The notes: a model not told the origin generated them from the letters alone. 26,451 nucleotides of DNA from an uncultured Chloroflexota bacterium (GCA_903858085.1 CAIOHJ010000093.1:1-26451); one strand, 5' to 3'. Counted from the first letter of the stretch, positions 14,916 through 25,552 are shown. Numbers and translations: made by a program.

Positions 14916-14954
14916 ATCGATACTATCAATCAGCCAAAGAGCGGAGAGCAGACC

Positions 14955-15644
14955 ATGAGCGAAGAAATCGTCCTGTCAGAACTGTCGTTGGAAGATCTGT
15001 ACGAGCTGATGAAAGAAGATCTGTACGACGGACTGGCCGAAGAGATCACCCAAGAAGTGCACGAGGCGCTGGGGCGCGGGCAGATGCCCTACGAAGTCCT
15101 GACCTATGGGCTGGTCGCTGGGATGGAGATCGTGGGCAACGACTTCCGGGACGGCATTCTCTTTGTGCCCGAAGTCCTGATGGCCGCCAAGGCCATGAAG
15201 GCAGGGATGGCCATTCTGCGCCCGCTGCTGGCAGAAACCGGCGCGGAAAAAATCGGCAGCATGGTCATCGGCACGGTCAAGGGCGATATCCACGACATCG
15301 GCAAAAATCTGGTGACGATGATGATGGAAGGTGCTGGCTTCGAGGTCTTTGACCTGGGAATCAACAACTCGGTCGACAGTTATCTGAACGCCATCGAACA
15401 GCACAAACCCGACATCCTGGGCATGAGCGCCCTGCTGACGACCACAATGCCCTACATGAAGGTGGTGATCGACACCCTCAAGGAGAAAGGGATCCGCAAG
15501 GATCTCATCGTGCTGGTCGGCGGCGCTCCCCTCAACGAAGCCTTCGCCGAAGCCATCGAGGCCGACGCCTACTGCCGCGATGCCGCCGTCGCTGTCGATA
15601 CTGCCAAAAAATTTATGCGCATCCGCAAGGGTGTCAACGCCTAG
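14955..15644 (+). CDS. B12-binding corrinoid protein (methyltransferase partner)
   Basis: The 229-residue protein has the two-part layout of MtaC/MttC/MtbC-type corrinoid proteins. A helical N-terminal cap (residues 1-90; FVPEVLMAAKAMKAG) is followed by a Rossmann-like B12 domain with DIHDIGKN (111-118), where His113 is the lower cobalt ligand. GMSALLTTTM (156-165) and VLVGGAPLN (186-194) complete the nucleotide-tail pocket. It carries the methyl group between methyltransferases. It has its own strong promoter and a GGAGAG ribosome site. Neighbouring genes supply the activator, a methyl donor enzyme candidate and the THF-side methyltransferase. No MttB-like gene lies nearby. Confidence 0.92.
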   Translation: MSEEIVLSELSLEDLYELMKEDLYDGLAEEITQEVHEALGRGQMPYEVLTYGLVAGMEIVGNDFRDGILFVPEVLMAAKAMKAGMAILRPLLAETGAEKIGSMVIGTVKGDIHDIGKNLVTMMMEGAGFEVFDLGINNSVDSYLNAIEQHKPDILGMSALLTTTMPYMKVVIDTLKEKGIRKDLIVLVGGAPLNEAFAEAIEADAYCRDAAVAVDTAKKFMRIRKGVNA

Positions 15645-15681
15645 CTTGCTTTTCGGCAGGCCCACCCAGGAGAGCCATTCT

Positions 15682-16665
<984 letters not shown>

Positions 16666-16697
16666 GCCAAGAGGCTGTTCACACAAAGGAGCCGATG

Positions 16698-17198
16698 ATG
16701 TTTCGCTGGCTGCGCAAACGCCCTACCTTGCTCGAAAAAATGTACCAGACCACCGAAAAGGCCGCCTGGAAACTGACCCCCCTGGTGGCACGGGTCGGTT
16801 ATGCGCGCGTCGAACGGCTGATCCGACCGGTCGAAGATTTTACCAAGGAGCGGCTCTTCGGCTGCCACCACTGCGGCCAGTGTATTTTGCACTCGACCGG
16901 CATGGTCTGCCCGATGGAATGCCCGAAAAATTTGCGCAACGGCCCCTGCGGCGGCGTGCGCAGCAACGGCCACTGCGAAGTCAAACCCGAGATGCGCTGC
17001 GTCTGGGTTGTCGCCTACGAAAACGCTCAGAAGATGCCGATCTACGGCCACGAACTGGCCCACATCCAGCCGCCCGTCAACCGCCAGCTGGAAAATACCT
17101 CGGCCTGGATCAACCTGCTGACCGGCGCAGACAAGCAAGTGCCCGCCGGATGGGCACAGGCCCCAAGCCCCGCCGCCACCCAATCACAGCCCGCATGA
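16698..17198 (+). CDS. metV: MetV-like cysteine-rich protein (MTHFR C-terminal domain family)
   Basis: The 166-residue protein contains the compact cysteine motif of this family: CHHCGQC (56-62), CPMECPK (71-77), NGPCGG (81-86), CEV (93-95) and Cys101, eight cysteines in all. That number could hold two Fe-S clusters or zinc. In acetogens such a protein (MetV) partners MetF in methylene-THF reductase, passing electrons without direct NADH use. The gene lies directly before metF with an ATGA overlap, which supports the partnership. AGGAG at 16687-16691 favours the second ATG (16698) over the adjacent one at 16695. Confidence 0.85.
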   Translation: MFRWLRKRPTLLEKMYQTTEKAAWKLTPLVARVGYARVERLIRPVEDFTKERLFGCHHCGQCILHSTGMVCPMECPKNLRNGPCGGVRSNGHCEVKPEMRCVWVVAYENAQKMPIYGHELAHIQPPVNRQLENTSAWINLLTGADKQVPAGWAQAPSPAATQSQPA

Positions 17199-18205
17199 TA
17201 GCCCCGCCCCCCTCCACCCAGGACGCCGCCCGCAGCCGACTCGAACGGGTGCTGCGCTCGGGCCGCTTCGCCGTGACGGCAGAGCTCAACCCACCCGACT
17301 CGGCTGACCCACAAGAAGTCTACGACGCCGCGATCGTGCTCTCCAGCATCTGCGATGGCATCAACGCTGTCGACGCCTCAGGCGCCAACTGCCACATGTC
17401 CAGCGTCGCAATCTGCGCGCTGCTGACCCGCGCCGGCTACGAACCGGTCTTCCAGATCTCCTGCCGCGACCGCAACCGCATCGCCATCCAAGGCGATCTG
17501 CTCGGGGCTGCTGCGATGGGGGTCCGCAACGTGCTCTGTATCACCGGCGACGACGTCACCGCCGGCGACCAGCCGCAGGCCAAACGGGTCTTCGACCTCG
17601 ACAGCATCCAGCTGCTGCAGACCGCACGCCTCATGCGCGACCAGGGCGTCTACTTGAGCGGCCGCAAACTGACCGTGCCTCCTCCCCTCTTTCTCGGCGC
17701 TGCGGAAAATCCGTTTGCCCCCCCCTTCGACTGGCGTGCACAACGGCTGGCCAAAAAAATTGCGGCCGGCGCAGAGTTCCTCCAAACCCAATATTGCTTC
17801 GACGTGCCGCGCATGCAGCACTTTATGCAGCAGGTGCGCGACCTGGGGCTGCACGAACATTGTTTCATCCTGGCCGGCGTCGGCCCGCTGCGGTCGGCGG
17901 GCGCCGCTGAATTCCTGCGGACCAAAGTACCAGGGGTCTTTATCCCCGACAGCGTCATCGCACGGCTCCACGGCGTGCCCAAAGCCAGACAGCGCGCCGA
18001 AGGCAAACAGATCTGCATCGAAATCATCCAACAAATGCGCGAGATCGCCGGGGTAGCGGGCGTGCACATCATGGCCTACCGCCAGGAAGAGCTGGTCGCC
18101 GAGATCGTGGAGGAAGCCGGCCTGCTGCCGCGCCCCTTCCGGGCCGAAATGCCCCACCCGATTCGCCCGCGCCAGCTGCAACGGCCTGCCAGAGCGGCCC
18201 GCTGA
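17195..18205 (+). CDS. metF: Methylenetetrahydrofolate reductase (MetF)
   Basis: The 336-residue TIM barrel matches flavin-dependent MetF. The catalytic Glu is Glu30 in TAELNPP, SCRDRNR (89-95) is the folate/FAD loop, CITGDD (115-120) carries the conserved Asp, and AEFLQTQYCFD sits in the C-terminal half. It interconverts methylene-THF and methyl-THF. The ATG at 17195 overlaps the metV stop, so the two should be made in step as a MetVF-type complex. The usual length for the family is about 290-300; the extra residues are at the basic, Pro-rich C terminus. A 40-bp gap follows. Confidence 0.9.
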   Translation: MIAPPPSTQDAARSRLERVLRSGRFAVTAELNPPDSADPQEVYDAAIVLSSICDGINAVDASGANCHMSSVAICALLTRAGYEPVFQISCRDRNRIAIQGDLLGAAAMGVRNVLCITGDDVTAGDQPQAKRVFDLDSIQLLQTARLMRDQGVYLSGRKLTVPPPLFLGAAENPFAPPFDWRAQRLAKKIAAGAEFLQTQYCFDVPRMQHFMQQVRDLGLHEHCFILAGVGPLRSAGAAEFLRTKVPGVFIPDSVIARLHGVPKARQRAEGKQICIEIIQQMREIAGVAGVHIMAYRQEELVAEIVEEAGLLPRPFRAEMPHPIRPRQLQRPARAAR

Positions 18206-18245
18206 AACTGGCCACCCAGCCCACAGAGCAAAGGAGTGTCCGCCC

Positions 18246-19135
18246 ATGGAAACAAGAGTCAGTTCCTACGCCAAAGAGATCTGCATCGGCCCCGACCGCC
18301 CGTTTGTCGTCATCGGCGAACGGATCAACCCGACCGGACGCAAAAAACTGGCCGCAGAGATGGCCGCCGGCGACTTTTCGCGCGTGATCCAAGATGCCCA
18401 CGCCCAGCTGGCGGCCGGCGCCCACATGCTGGATGTCAACGCCGGCATCCCGCTGGCCGACGAACCCGCCATCCTGGCCGCAGCCATCCAGATCGTGCAG
18501 TCGATCACCGACGCCCCTCTTTCGATCGACTCCTCGATCGTCGCCGCACTGGAGAGCGGGCTCGCCGTCTACCAGGGCAAAGCGCTGGTCAACTCGGTGA
18601 CCGGCGAAGAAGAACGGCTGGAGGCCGTGCTGCCGCTGGTCAAAAAGCATGGCGCCGCCGTGATCGGCATCTCCAACGACGAAACCGGCATCTCGGAAAA
18701 CCCTGAGGTCCGGCTGGCGGTCGCCAAAAAAATTGTCGAACGCGCCCTCGACCACGGCATTCCGCGCCAGGATGTGCTGATCGACCCGCTGGTGATGCCG
18801 ATCGGCGCCATGCGCAGCGCCGGCCGACAGGTCTTCGAGATTGTACGCCGCTGCCGCGACGAACTCCAGGTCAATACCTGCTGCGGCGCCAGCAATGTCT
18901 CGTTCGGGCTGCCCAACCGCGGGCCGCTCAACGGCACCTTCCTGGCCATGGCGATCGGCGCCGGGCTGACCTCCGCCATCACCAACCCGATCGAGGAGAC
19001 GATCAAAACTGCCCTCCTGGCCGCCGACGTGATGGCTGGCAACGACGAAAACTGCCTGCGCTGGATCATGGCCAACCGCGAGCCAAAACCAGCCGGAGAA
19101 GCGACAGGCCGACGCGAACGGAGGATCCGCCGCGG

Positions 19136-19139
<4 letters not shown>
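18246..19139 (+). CDS. Methyl-THF:corrinoid methyltransferase (AcsE/MetH pterin-binding family)
   Basis: The 297-residue dihydropteroate-synthase-like barrel has IGERINPTG (23-31), DVNAG (63-67), SIDSS with Asp95, VNSVTGEE with Asn116, and an SNVSFGLP loop near the C terminus. These match the pterin-binding methyltransferases AcsE and MtgA/MtrH-like proteins, not folate-biosynthetic FolP. It should transfer methyl between THF and the corrinoid protein at 14955. AAGGAG precedes the ATG. Its stop overlaps the DUF1638 start. No CO dehydrogenase/acetyl-CoA synthase gene is present here, so an acetogenic role is not supported by this window. Confidence 0.9.
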
Positions 19140-19762
<623 letters not shown>

Positions 19763-19803
19763 TGTGCAGGGAGGACTGCCGGCAAGACTGATCCCCTTGC
19801 ACA
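19763..19803 (+). promoter_or_regulatory. Stem-loop between DUF1638 gene and fhs
   Basis: TGTGCA (19763-19768) pairs with TGCACA (19798-19803), and GGGA/TCCC bases extend the stem past a one-base bulge. It fills most of the gap between the two genes and may tune the expression of the ligase. There is no T-tract. Confidence 0.4.
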
Positions 19804-19822
19804 CACCAAGGAGCGCGCAAAA

Positions 19823-21718
19823 ATGCCCCACCAACTGACCGACCTCAAACGCCCCGTCCCCAGCGACCTGGACATCGCCCAGGCGGTGAGCCCCCTGCCC
19901 ATCCGCCAGATCGCCGAAGAAGCCGGCATTCTGGCCGAAGAACTCGAACTCTACGGCAACGACAAAGCCAAGGTTGCCCTCAGCGTGCGCGAGCGACTTC
20001 AGGATCGCCCCAACGGCCACTACGTCGTGATCACCGCGATCACCCCGACCCCGTTGGGGGAGGGCAAGACCACCACCACGGTCGGTCTCAGCCAGGCGAT
20101 CGGCGCCCATCTGGGCAAGCCAGTCTTTACCTGCATCCGCCAACCCAGCCAAGGGCCGACCTTTGGCATCAAAGGAGGCGCTGCCGGCGGCGGCTATTCG
20201 CAGATCGTGCCGATGGAAGATTTCAACCTGCACCTCACCGGCGACATCCACGCCATCACCGCAGCCAACAACCTGCTGGCCGCAGCCATCGACGCCCGAA
20301 TTTTTCACGAGGCCGACATGGACGACACGACCCTCTTCAAACGGCTCTGCCCCCCCAAAGGGGGCAAGCGCTCCTTCACAGGCACGATGCTGCGCCGACT
20401 TGCCAAGCTGGGCATCCCCAAAACAGACCCAGACGAGCTGACCCCCGCCGAGATCAGCCGTTTTGTGCGTCTTGACATCGACCCGGACACCATCACCTGG
20501 CGCCGTGTGGTCGACACCAACGACCGCATGCTGCGCGAGATCACCATCGGAGAGGGCGACCAGGAGAAAGGACGCGAACGCAAGACCGGCTACGACATCA
20601 CCGTGGCCAGCGAAATCATGGCGATCCTGGCGCTGGCCACCTCGCTGCACGACATGCGCGAGCGTTTCGGGAAGATGGTGGTCGGGCTCGACCGCACAGG
20701 CAACCCCGTGACCGCCGAAGACATCGGCGCAGCCGGCGCCCTGGCCGTGCTGATGAAAGATGCCATCAAGCCCAATTTGATGCAGACGATCGAGGGCACC
20801 CCGGCACTGGTCCATGCGGGCCCCTTCGCCAACATTGCCCACGGCAATTCGTCGATCGTCGCCGACCAGATCGCGCTCAAGCTGGTGGGCGCAGACGGCT
20901 ATGTGCTGACCGAAGCCGGTTTCGGCGCCGACATCGGCATGGAAAAGTTCTTCAACATCAAATGCCGCTACAGCGGGCTGGTGCCCAACTGCGTGGTGCT
21001 GGTCGCCACGGTGCGGGCCCTCAAGATGCACGGCGGCGGCCCCAAGGTGGTGGCCGGCAAGGTGCTCGACAGCGCCTACACCCAGGAAAATCTGCCCCTG
21101 CTCGAAGCCGGCTGCGCCAACCTGACCACCCACGTGCGCAATGCCCGCCGCTTTGGGGTGCCTGTCGTCGTCGCCATCAACCGTTTCCACACCGACACCG
21201 AAGCGGAAATCGAACAGATCCGCCGCAAAGCGCTCGAGGCAGGCGCATACGATGCCGTCCCCTCCAACCACTGGGCCGAAGGGGGCGCCGGCGCCGTGGC
21301 ACTGGGCCACGCCGTGGTCGCAGCCTGCCAGCAGCCCTCCCACTTCAACTACCTCTACCCGCTGGAACGCTCGATCAAAGAAAAGATCGAAACCATCGTG
21401 ACCCAGATCTACGGCGGAGCCGGCGTCGAATACTCCGCCAAAGCCGAAGAGCAGATCGCAGCCTATACACGCGCCGGCTTCGACCACCTGCCGATCTGTA
21501 TGGCCAAGACCCACCTGAGCATCAGCCACGATGCCGAATTAAAAGGGGCCCCGACCGGTTTTGTGGTTCCTGTGCGCGAAATCCGAGCCAGCGTCGGGGC
21601 CGGCTTTCTCTACCCGCTGCTGGGCACCCTGAGCACCATGCCCGGCCTCTCTGCCCGGCCAGCCTTCTTCGACATCGACATCGACCCTCTCACCGGCAAG
21701 GTGGTGGGCCTCTCCTGA
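19823..21718 (+). CDS. fhs: Formate--tetrahydrofolate ligase
   Basis: The 631-residue enzyme joins formate to THF with ATP, or runs in reverse to make ATP. The P-loop is TPTPLGEGKTTTT (74-86), preceded by an intact N-terminal segment and followed by SQGPTFGIKGGAAGGGYSQ, the folate-side loop. Most bacterial Fhs proteins have about 555 residues. The extra length here lies around residues 170-260 (LFKRLCPPKGGKRSF, then SRFVRLDIDPDTITWRRVVD), a segment typical of the synthetase domain of eukaryotic C1-THF synthase. AAGGAG precedes the ATG. It closes the C1 operon; no FolD gene accompanies it. Confidence 0.94.
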   Translation: MPHQLTDLKRPVPSDLDIAQAVSPLPIRQIAEEAGILAEELELYGNDKAKVALSVRERLQDRPNGHYVVITAITPTPLGEGKTTTTVGLSQAIGAHLGKPVFTCIRQPSQGPTFGIKGGAAGGGYSQIVPMEDFNLHLTGDIHAITAANNLLAAAIDARIFHEADMDDTTLFKRLCPPKGGKRSFTGTMLRRLAKLGIPKTDPDELTPAEISRFVRLDIDPDTITWRRVVDTNDRMLREITIGEGDQEKGRERKTGYDITVASEIMAILALATSLHDMRERFGKMVVGLDRTGNPVTAEDIGAAGALAVLMKDAIKPNLMQTIEGTPALVHAGPFANIAHGNSSIVADQIALKLVGADGYVLTEAGFGADIGMEKFFNIKCRYSGLVPNCVVLVATVRALKMHGGGPKVVAGKVLDSAYTQENLPLLEAGCANLTTHVRNARRFGVPVVVAINRFHTDTEAEIEQIRRKALEAGAYDAVPSNHWAEGGAGAVALGHAVVAACQQPSHFNYLYPLERSIKEKIETIVTQIYGGAGVEYSAKAEEQIAAYTRAGFDHLPICMAKTHLSISHDAELKGAPTGFVVPVREIRASVGAGFLYPLLGTLSTMPGLSARPAFFDIDIDPLTGKVVGLS

Positions 21719-21734
21719 ACGCTCCCCAATCCCC

Positions 21735-21776
21735 CCAGGGTGGCCCTGCTGCGCGTCTGCAGCGGGGTCACCCTGG
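21735..21776 (+). terminator. Terminator-like hairpin after fhs
   Basis: Arms 21735-21752 and 21759-21776 (18 bases each, two mismatches) surround a 6-base loop, and TTT follows. It sits 17 bp after the fhs stop and probably ends the C1 operon. Confidence 0.65.
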
Positions 21777-21797
21777 TTTGCCGCCCCCCAGCCCATT

Positions 21798-21825
21798 TTG
21801 TCAATCCGTCAGAGTGCGCGACAAT
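21798..21825 (+). promoter_or_regulatory. Candidate promoter for the ECF sigma gene
   Basis: TTGTCA (21798-21803, five of six), a 16-bp spacer and GACAAT (21820-21825, four of six) suggest a start near 21832, about 47 nt before the TTG start codon. It resembles a housekeeping promoter rather than a self-regulated ECF site. Confidence 0.4.
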
Positions 21826-21878
21826 TGCAGAGCGGGACAAAAACGCTTTCGAACCGAGCCTGCTGAGGAGTTCCCACA

Positions 21879-22592
21879 TTGTCCAGGTGGCCTGGCAAAC
21901 TCTTTTCTTATACCCCACGCAGCCCTGTGCCCGAAGAGCCACTGGCCACACCCACTGCCCAGGAGCCAGCAGAGGAAGCGGAAGGGGCAGCCGAGCCAGA
22001 AGCGGCCCTGGTCGAACGGGCCCGCAGCTGCCCCGCAGCCTTCGGCGAACTCTACGAGCTCTATGTCGATCGAATTTATTCCTATGTCTACCACCGGGTC
22101 GGAAACGTGCAAGATGCCGAGGATCTGACCGCCCGCACCTTTTACCGGGCGCTGGAAAAGCTGAACAGCTACGAAGACCGCGGGCTGCCTTTTTCAGCCT
22201 GGCTCTTCCGCATCGCCCACAACCTGGTCGCCAACTGGTACCGCGACCAAAGCCGCCGTCAGGTGTTTTCTTTAGAGCGCTTCTGGTGGCGCAGCAGCGA
22301 CGAGCCCCGCCCAGAACAGACTGTCGAAGCAGCCGCCGAACACAGAGAGCTCTGGGAGGCGATCGAGCGGCTGCCCGAGGAACGGCGCAACCTGCTTCGC
22401 TACAAACTCAACACCACGCTGTCCAATCTGGAGATCGGCGAATTGATGAACAAAAGTGAGAGCGCCATCAAATCCTTGTATTTTCGGACACTTGCCGCGC
22501 TGCGCAAGGATCTGGAAGAGCGGGGATGGGGCGCCCCCCTCCCCGAAGCCGCCAGCTCTGCCGCCCCCTATACCGAACAGCAGCCAACATGA
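21879..22592 (+). CDS. ECF-type RNA polymerase sigma factor
   Basis: The 237-residue protein has sigma region 2 (about 52-125: FGELYELYVDRIYSYVYHRV, DAEDLTARTF, FSAWLFRIAHN) and region 4 (about 158-215: LPEERRNLLRYKL, EIGELMNKSESAIKSLYFR). There is no region 3. It would direct RNA polymerase to a small regulon. The chosen start is TTG at 21879, because GAGGAG (21865-21870) sits at the right distance and no ATG with a site is available nearby. The first 50 residues are Pro/Glu/Ala-rich and disordered, longer than usual. The stop overlaps the start of a small membrane protein, a likely regulator. Confidence 0.87.
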   Translation: MSRWPGKLFSYTPRSPVPEEPLATPTAQEPAEEAEGAAEPEAALVERARSCPAAFGELYELYVDRIYSYVYHRVGNVQDAEDLTARTFYRALEKLNSYEDRGLPFSAWLFRIAHNLVANWYRDQSRRQVFSLERFWWRSSDEPRPEQTVEAAAEHRELWEAIERLPEERRNLLRYKLNTTLSNLEIGELMNKSESAIKSLYFRTLAALRKDLEERGWGAPLPEAASSAAPYTEQQPT

Positions 22593-22789
22593 AAGAACCG
22601 TGGACAGACAGCCAACTCCCGCTCGTTGCCCCCGATGCCCAGTTCCGCCAGGAGCTGCACCGTGCCCTGCAAGACACCCACCAGCGCCGACAGCAGCGCC
22701 GACAGCCGATCCGCACATCGCTGCTGCTGTGGGTGCTGTTTGTCTGCGTTCTCGCCGGTGGGCTTTACTGGCACAGACAGAAGCTGTAA
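22589..22789 (+). CDS. Small single-pass membrane protein, possible anti-sigma
   Basis: The 66-residue protein has a soluble N-terminal part (PDAQFRQELHRALQDTHQRR, residues 15-34), a basic stretch and one transmembrane helix (about 43-60, SLLLWVLFVCVLAGGLYW) with a short basic end. Its ATG overlaps the sigma-factor stop. Small membrane proteins with this layout often sit directly behind ECF genes and may hold the sigma factor at the membrane. No zinc-finger HxxxCxxC motif of classical anti-sigma factors is present, so this role is an inference from position alone. Confidence 0.7.
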   Translation: MKEPWTDSQLPLVAPDAQFRQELHRALQDTHQRRQQRRQPIRTSLLLWVLFVCVLAGGLYWHRQKL

Positions 22790-22840
22790 AAATTTAGAGC
22801 GAGTCCTAGAGACCTTCACACACCCATCACAGAGACAACC

Positions 22841-25480
22841 ATGGCCCCAATCGAGACCCTTTACCTGATCCACCACAGCCACACCGACATCGGCTACACC
22901 CACGACCAACCCATCGTCTTCGACCTGCACGAACGCTTTATCAGCGAGGCGCTCACCCTGGCAGAACGCAGCGCCGACCGCGACAGTGACGGCGCTTTTC
23001 GATGGACGGTCGAGAACACCTATGTGCTCGACCGTTGGCTGCAGCACGCCTCGACCGCCGAGATCGAACGCTTTCAGACGCTGGAGCGGGCCGGTCGGAT
23101 CGAGGTGACCGGGATGTACGCCAATCTCACCCCGCTGTTCGACACCGACCAGCTGGTCGAAAGCCTGCAGGGGGTCGGACGGCTGCGCCGCGACTACGGC
23201 TTCTCTATCTCCTCAGCCATGAACTGCGATGTCAACGGCGAAAGCTGGCCATTGGTCGACCTGCTGCTCGATGCCGGCATCGAAGGCTTCACCATGGCCA
23301 TCAACACCCACTTCGGCGGCGCGCCCTTCGTACGCCCCAACACCTTCTTCTGGCAGGGGCCAGGCGGGCGCTCGATCCTCGCCTACAATGGCTGGCCGTA
23401 CTACCAAGGCTGGCGCCTCGGGATCGGACGCAGCCAGGAAGAGTTTGAAACGGTCTGGTGGCCGCGCGTGCAGGCCTGGCTCGACACGATCGACTACCCC
23501 CTCCCCTTGCTCATGGTCCAGAGCTACCATCCTTTCGGCGACAACGGGTCGGCCTTTGCAGGTTTCAGCGACTGGATCGAGGCGTGGAACGCCACCGGCA
23601 AAGGCCCCCGCATCCTCTTTGCCACCCCACGCCAGTGGTGGGCCGCCGTCAAAGAGCACGCAGCGCAGCTCCCCACCCATCGCGGGGACTGGACCGATTT
23701 TTGGAATTTTGGCTGTGCCAGCAGCGCACGCGAGCAGACCCTCAACCGTCAGAGTCGGCTGCGCCTGCGCACAGCCGACGCGCTGGCGGCTGTGGTCCCC
23801 CCCGACCGCTGGCTGCAGCGCTCCTGGCAGCTCTACCGACAGCAGGCCTGGGACCACCTGATGTTTTGGGACGAACATACCTGGGGCGCCGATATCGCTG
23901 TCGCCCGGCCAGACAGCGACGACACCCTCTCCCAGTGGAACCACAAAGCCCACTATGCCTTCCAGGCTCGCAGCCTGAGCCTGTTGCTGCAGCGCGATGC
24001 GCTGGCCGCGCTGGCCCTGCAGGTCGAACGCGCCACAGCCGCCGACCTGCTCCTCGTCAACCCGCTGCCCTGGGAGCGCACACTGAGCGGGGAGGTGGCC
24101 GACTGGGTGCTCACCCCGCGCGGGGGCCCAGACGATTCGACCGCCGGACGCCATTTTCAGGATCGCGAGCCCCATGTGCGCCGGCGCCAGGCCCACAACG
24201 CCGACACGTCGATCGACCTGGACGCAGAGCACACCCTGCTCCCCCCCACCCCCGTGCCCGCCTTCGGCTACACAGTGGTGCCCCGCAGCCAACTGCGCAC
24301 CTACAAGCTCAGGGATGCAGCCAGCGAAGACGCCCACGTCGAGACCGATTTCTGCCACTTTTCTTTCGACACCGAACAGGGCGGCGTGACCCGCTGGTTC
24401 GACAAACAGCTGCAGCACGAATGGGTCGATCCAGACGCCGGCTACGCCCTCAACACCTTTGTCCATGAAGAAGTCGCCGACCGCGCCCACCCCTGGCCGC
24501 GCCACCGCCTCTTCGAGATGCACTGGGATGCCGAAGTGGTAGAGCTGGATCGCGGCTGGAAAAGCGGCTGGCGCGCCCGCCGCCGCACCCCCACCAGACT
24601 CCTGGCCCACCACGTCTTCCGACTGCCCACCGGGATCCGGGTGGTACAGGAGCTGGAGGCCCCCGGCCTCGCAGGAACCTTGTTACAAACGACCTTTCTG
24701 CCCTACAACGCGCCCTGGGTCGAGTTCAACGCCCGCTGGCATCTCTCCAGCACCACACACCCCGAGTCGACCTACCTGGCCTACCCCTTCAACCTGCCGC
24801 TGGCGGTCCCCCACCTGGATCTCGGCGGCCAGGCGATCCAGCCCGGCGCCGACCAGCTCCCTGGGGTCTGCTTCGACTACTATACCGTGCAAAATTGGGT
24901 CGATTTCAACAACGGCCTGCTCGGCGTGACCGTCGCCACCCCGGACAACCCAATGGTCCAGCTGGGTGGGTTTCACTTCGGAGACAACCAGTCCAGCTTC
25001 CACCTGACCCGCGCGCTGCTGCTGGGCTGGGTCACCAATACCTACTGGGAAACCAATTTCCGTGCCCACCAGCCAGGACAGGTGAGCGCCCGCTACCGTG
25101 TGCTGCCCTATGGGGGGCCATTCAACGAAGCCAACGCCCACCGCTTCGGGCTCGACGCGGCCCACGACTCGTTGCTGCTCCAACAGCTCGGCGAGCCAGC
25201 CCCGCAGAACCGGTGGCCCACGCGCGGGTCGCTGCTCTTGCTGCCCGAACTCCCTGTGCTCACCTTGCACGTCAAACCAGCCCCAGAGGGCACTGTCGTG
25301 CGCCTGCTTAATACCAGCGACAGCCCCCAGCAGGCGACGATCCGCGCCGGACTGCTCAGTTTCCAGAGGGCCCACCGCTGCGATCTCTTCGAACAGCCAG
25401 AAGCCGAGCTGGCTGTCACACAAAACCAGCTCTCGCTGGAACTGGCCCCCCGCCAGGTTGTCACGGTCAAGCTTTGCTAA
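22841..25480 (+). CDS. GH38-like alpha-mannosidase
   Basis: The 879-residue protein starts with the GH38 zinc motif HTDIGYT (His14, Asp16). An Asp in NCDVNGESWP (Asp130) is the likely catalytic nucleophile, and WDEHTWGAD (about 345-353) supplies further active-site residues. The C-terminal half is beta-rich with several Trp/Tyr-rich segments, typical of the GH38 sugar-binding domains. There is no signal peptide, so it should act inside the cell on imported manno-oligosaccharides or glycan fragments. Only a weak AGAG-like ribosome site precedes the ATG at 22841, and no clear promoter lies in the 51-bp gap, so read-through from the sigma-factor genes is possible. Confidence 0.82.
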   Translation: MAPIETLYLIHHSHTDIGYTHDQPIVFDLHERFISEALTLAERSADRDSDGAFRWTVENTYVLDRWLQHASTAEIERFQTLERAGRIEVTGMYANLTPLFDTDQLVESLQGVGRLRRDYGFSISSAMNCDVNGESWPLVDLLLDAGIEGFTMAINTHFGGAPFVRPNTFFWQGPGGRSILAYNGWPYYQGWRLGIGRSQEEFETVWWPRVQAWLDTIDYPLPLLMVQSYHPFGDNGSAFAGFSDWIEAWNATGKGPRILFATPRQWWAAVKEHAAQLPTHRGDWTDFWNFGCASSAREQTLNRQSRLRLRTADALAAVVPPDRWLQRSWQLYRQQAWDHLMFWDEHTWGADIAVARPDSDDTLSQWNHKAHYAFQARSLSLLLQRDALAALALQVERATAADLLLVNPLPWERTLSGEVADWVLTPRGGPDDSTAGRHFQDREPHVRRRQAHNADTSIDLDAEHTLLPPTPVPAFGYTVVPRSQLRTYKLRDAASEDAHVETDFCHFSFDTEQGGVTRWFDKQLQHEWVDPDAGYALNTFVHEEVADRAHPWPRHRLFEMHWDAEVVELDRGWKSGWRARRRTPTRLLAHHVFRLPTGIRVVQELEAPGLAGTLLQTTFLPYNAPWVEFNARWHLSSTTHPESTYLAYPFNLPLAVPHLDLGGQAIQPGADQLPGVCFDYYTVQNWVDFNNGLLGVTVATPDNPMVQLGGFHFGDNQSSFHLTRALLLGWVTNTYWETNFRAHQPGQVSARYRVLPYGGPFNEANAHRFGLDAAHDSLLLQQLGEPAPQNRWPTRGSLLLLPELPVLTLHVKPAPEGTVVRLLNTSDSPQQATIRAGLLSFQRAHRCDLFEQPEAELAVTQNQLSLELAPRQVVTVKLC

Positions 25481-25489
25481 AAATGAGCT

Positions 25490-25518
25490 GTGCAGGGCAG
25501 CATGCTGCTGCCCTGCAC
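25490..25518 (+). terminator. Strong hairpin after the GH38 gene
   Basis: GTGCAGGGCAGC (25490-25501) pairs perfectly with GCTGCCCTGCAC (25507-25518) around a 5-base loop, nine bases after the stop codon. No T-tract follows; in GC-rich Chloroflexota-like genomes such hairpins still occur at operon ends. Confidence 0.7.
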
Positions 25519-25552
25519 GATCCCCGCCTCAGGTCAACTGTCCCTACGGCAC

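Noticed and set aside
15580..15681. Upstream start for the homocysteine-methyltransferase gene
   Set aside because: The frame is open back to 15580 but overlaps the corrinoid-protein gene. The ATG at 15682 has a good AGGAG site and begins right at the family fold.
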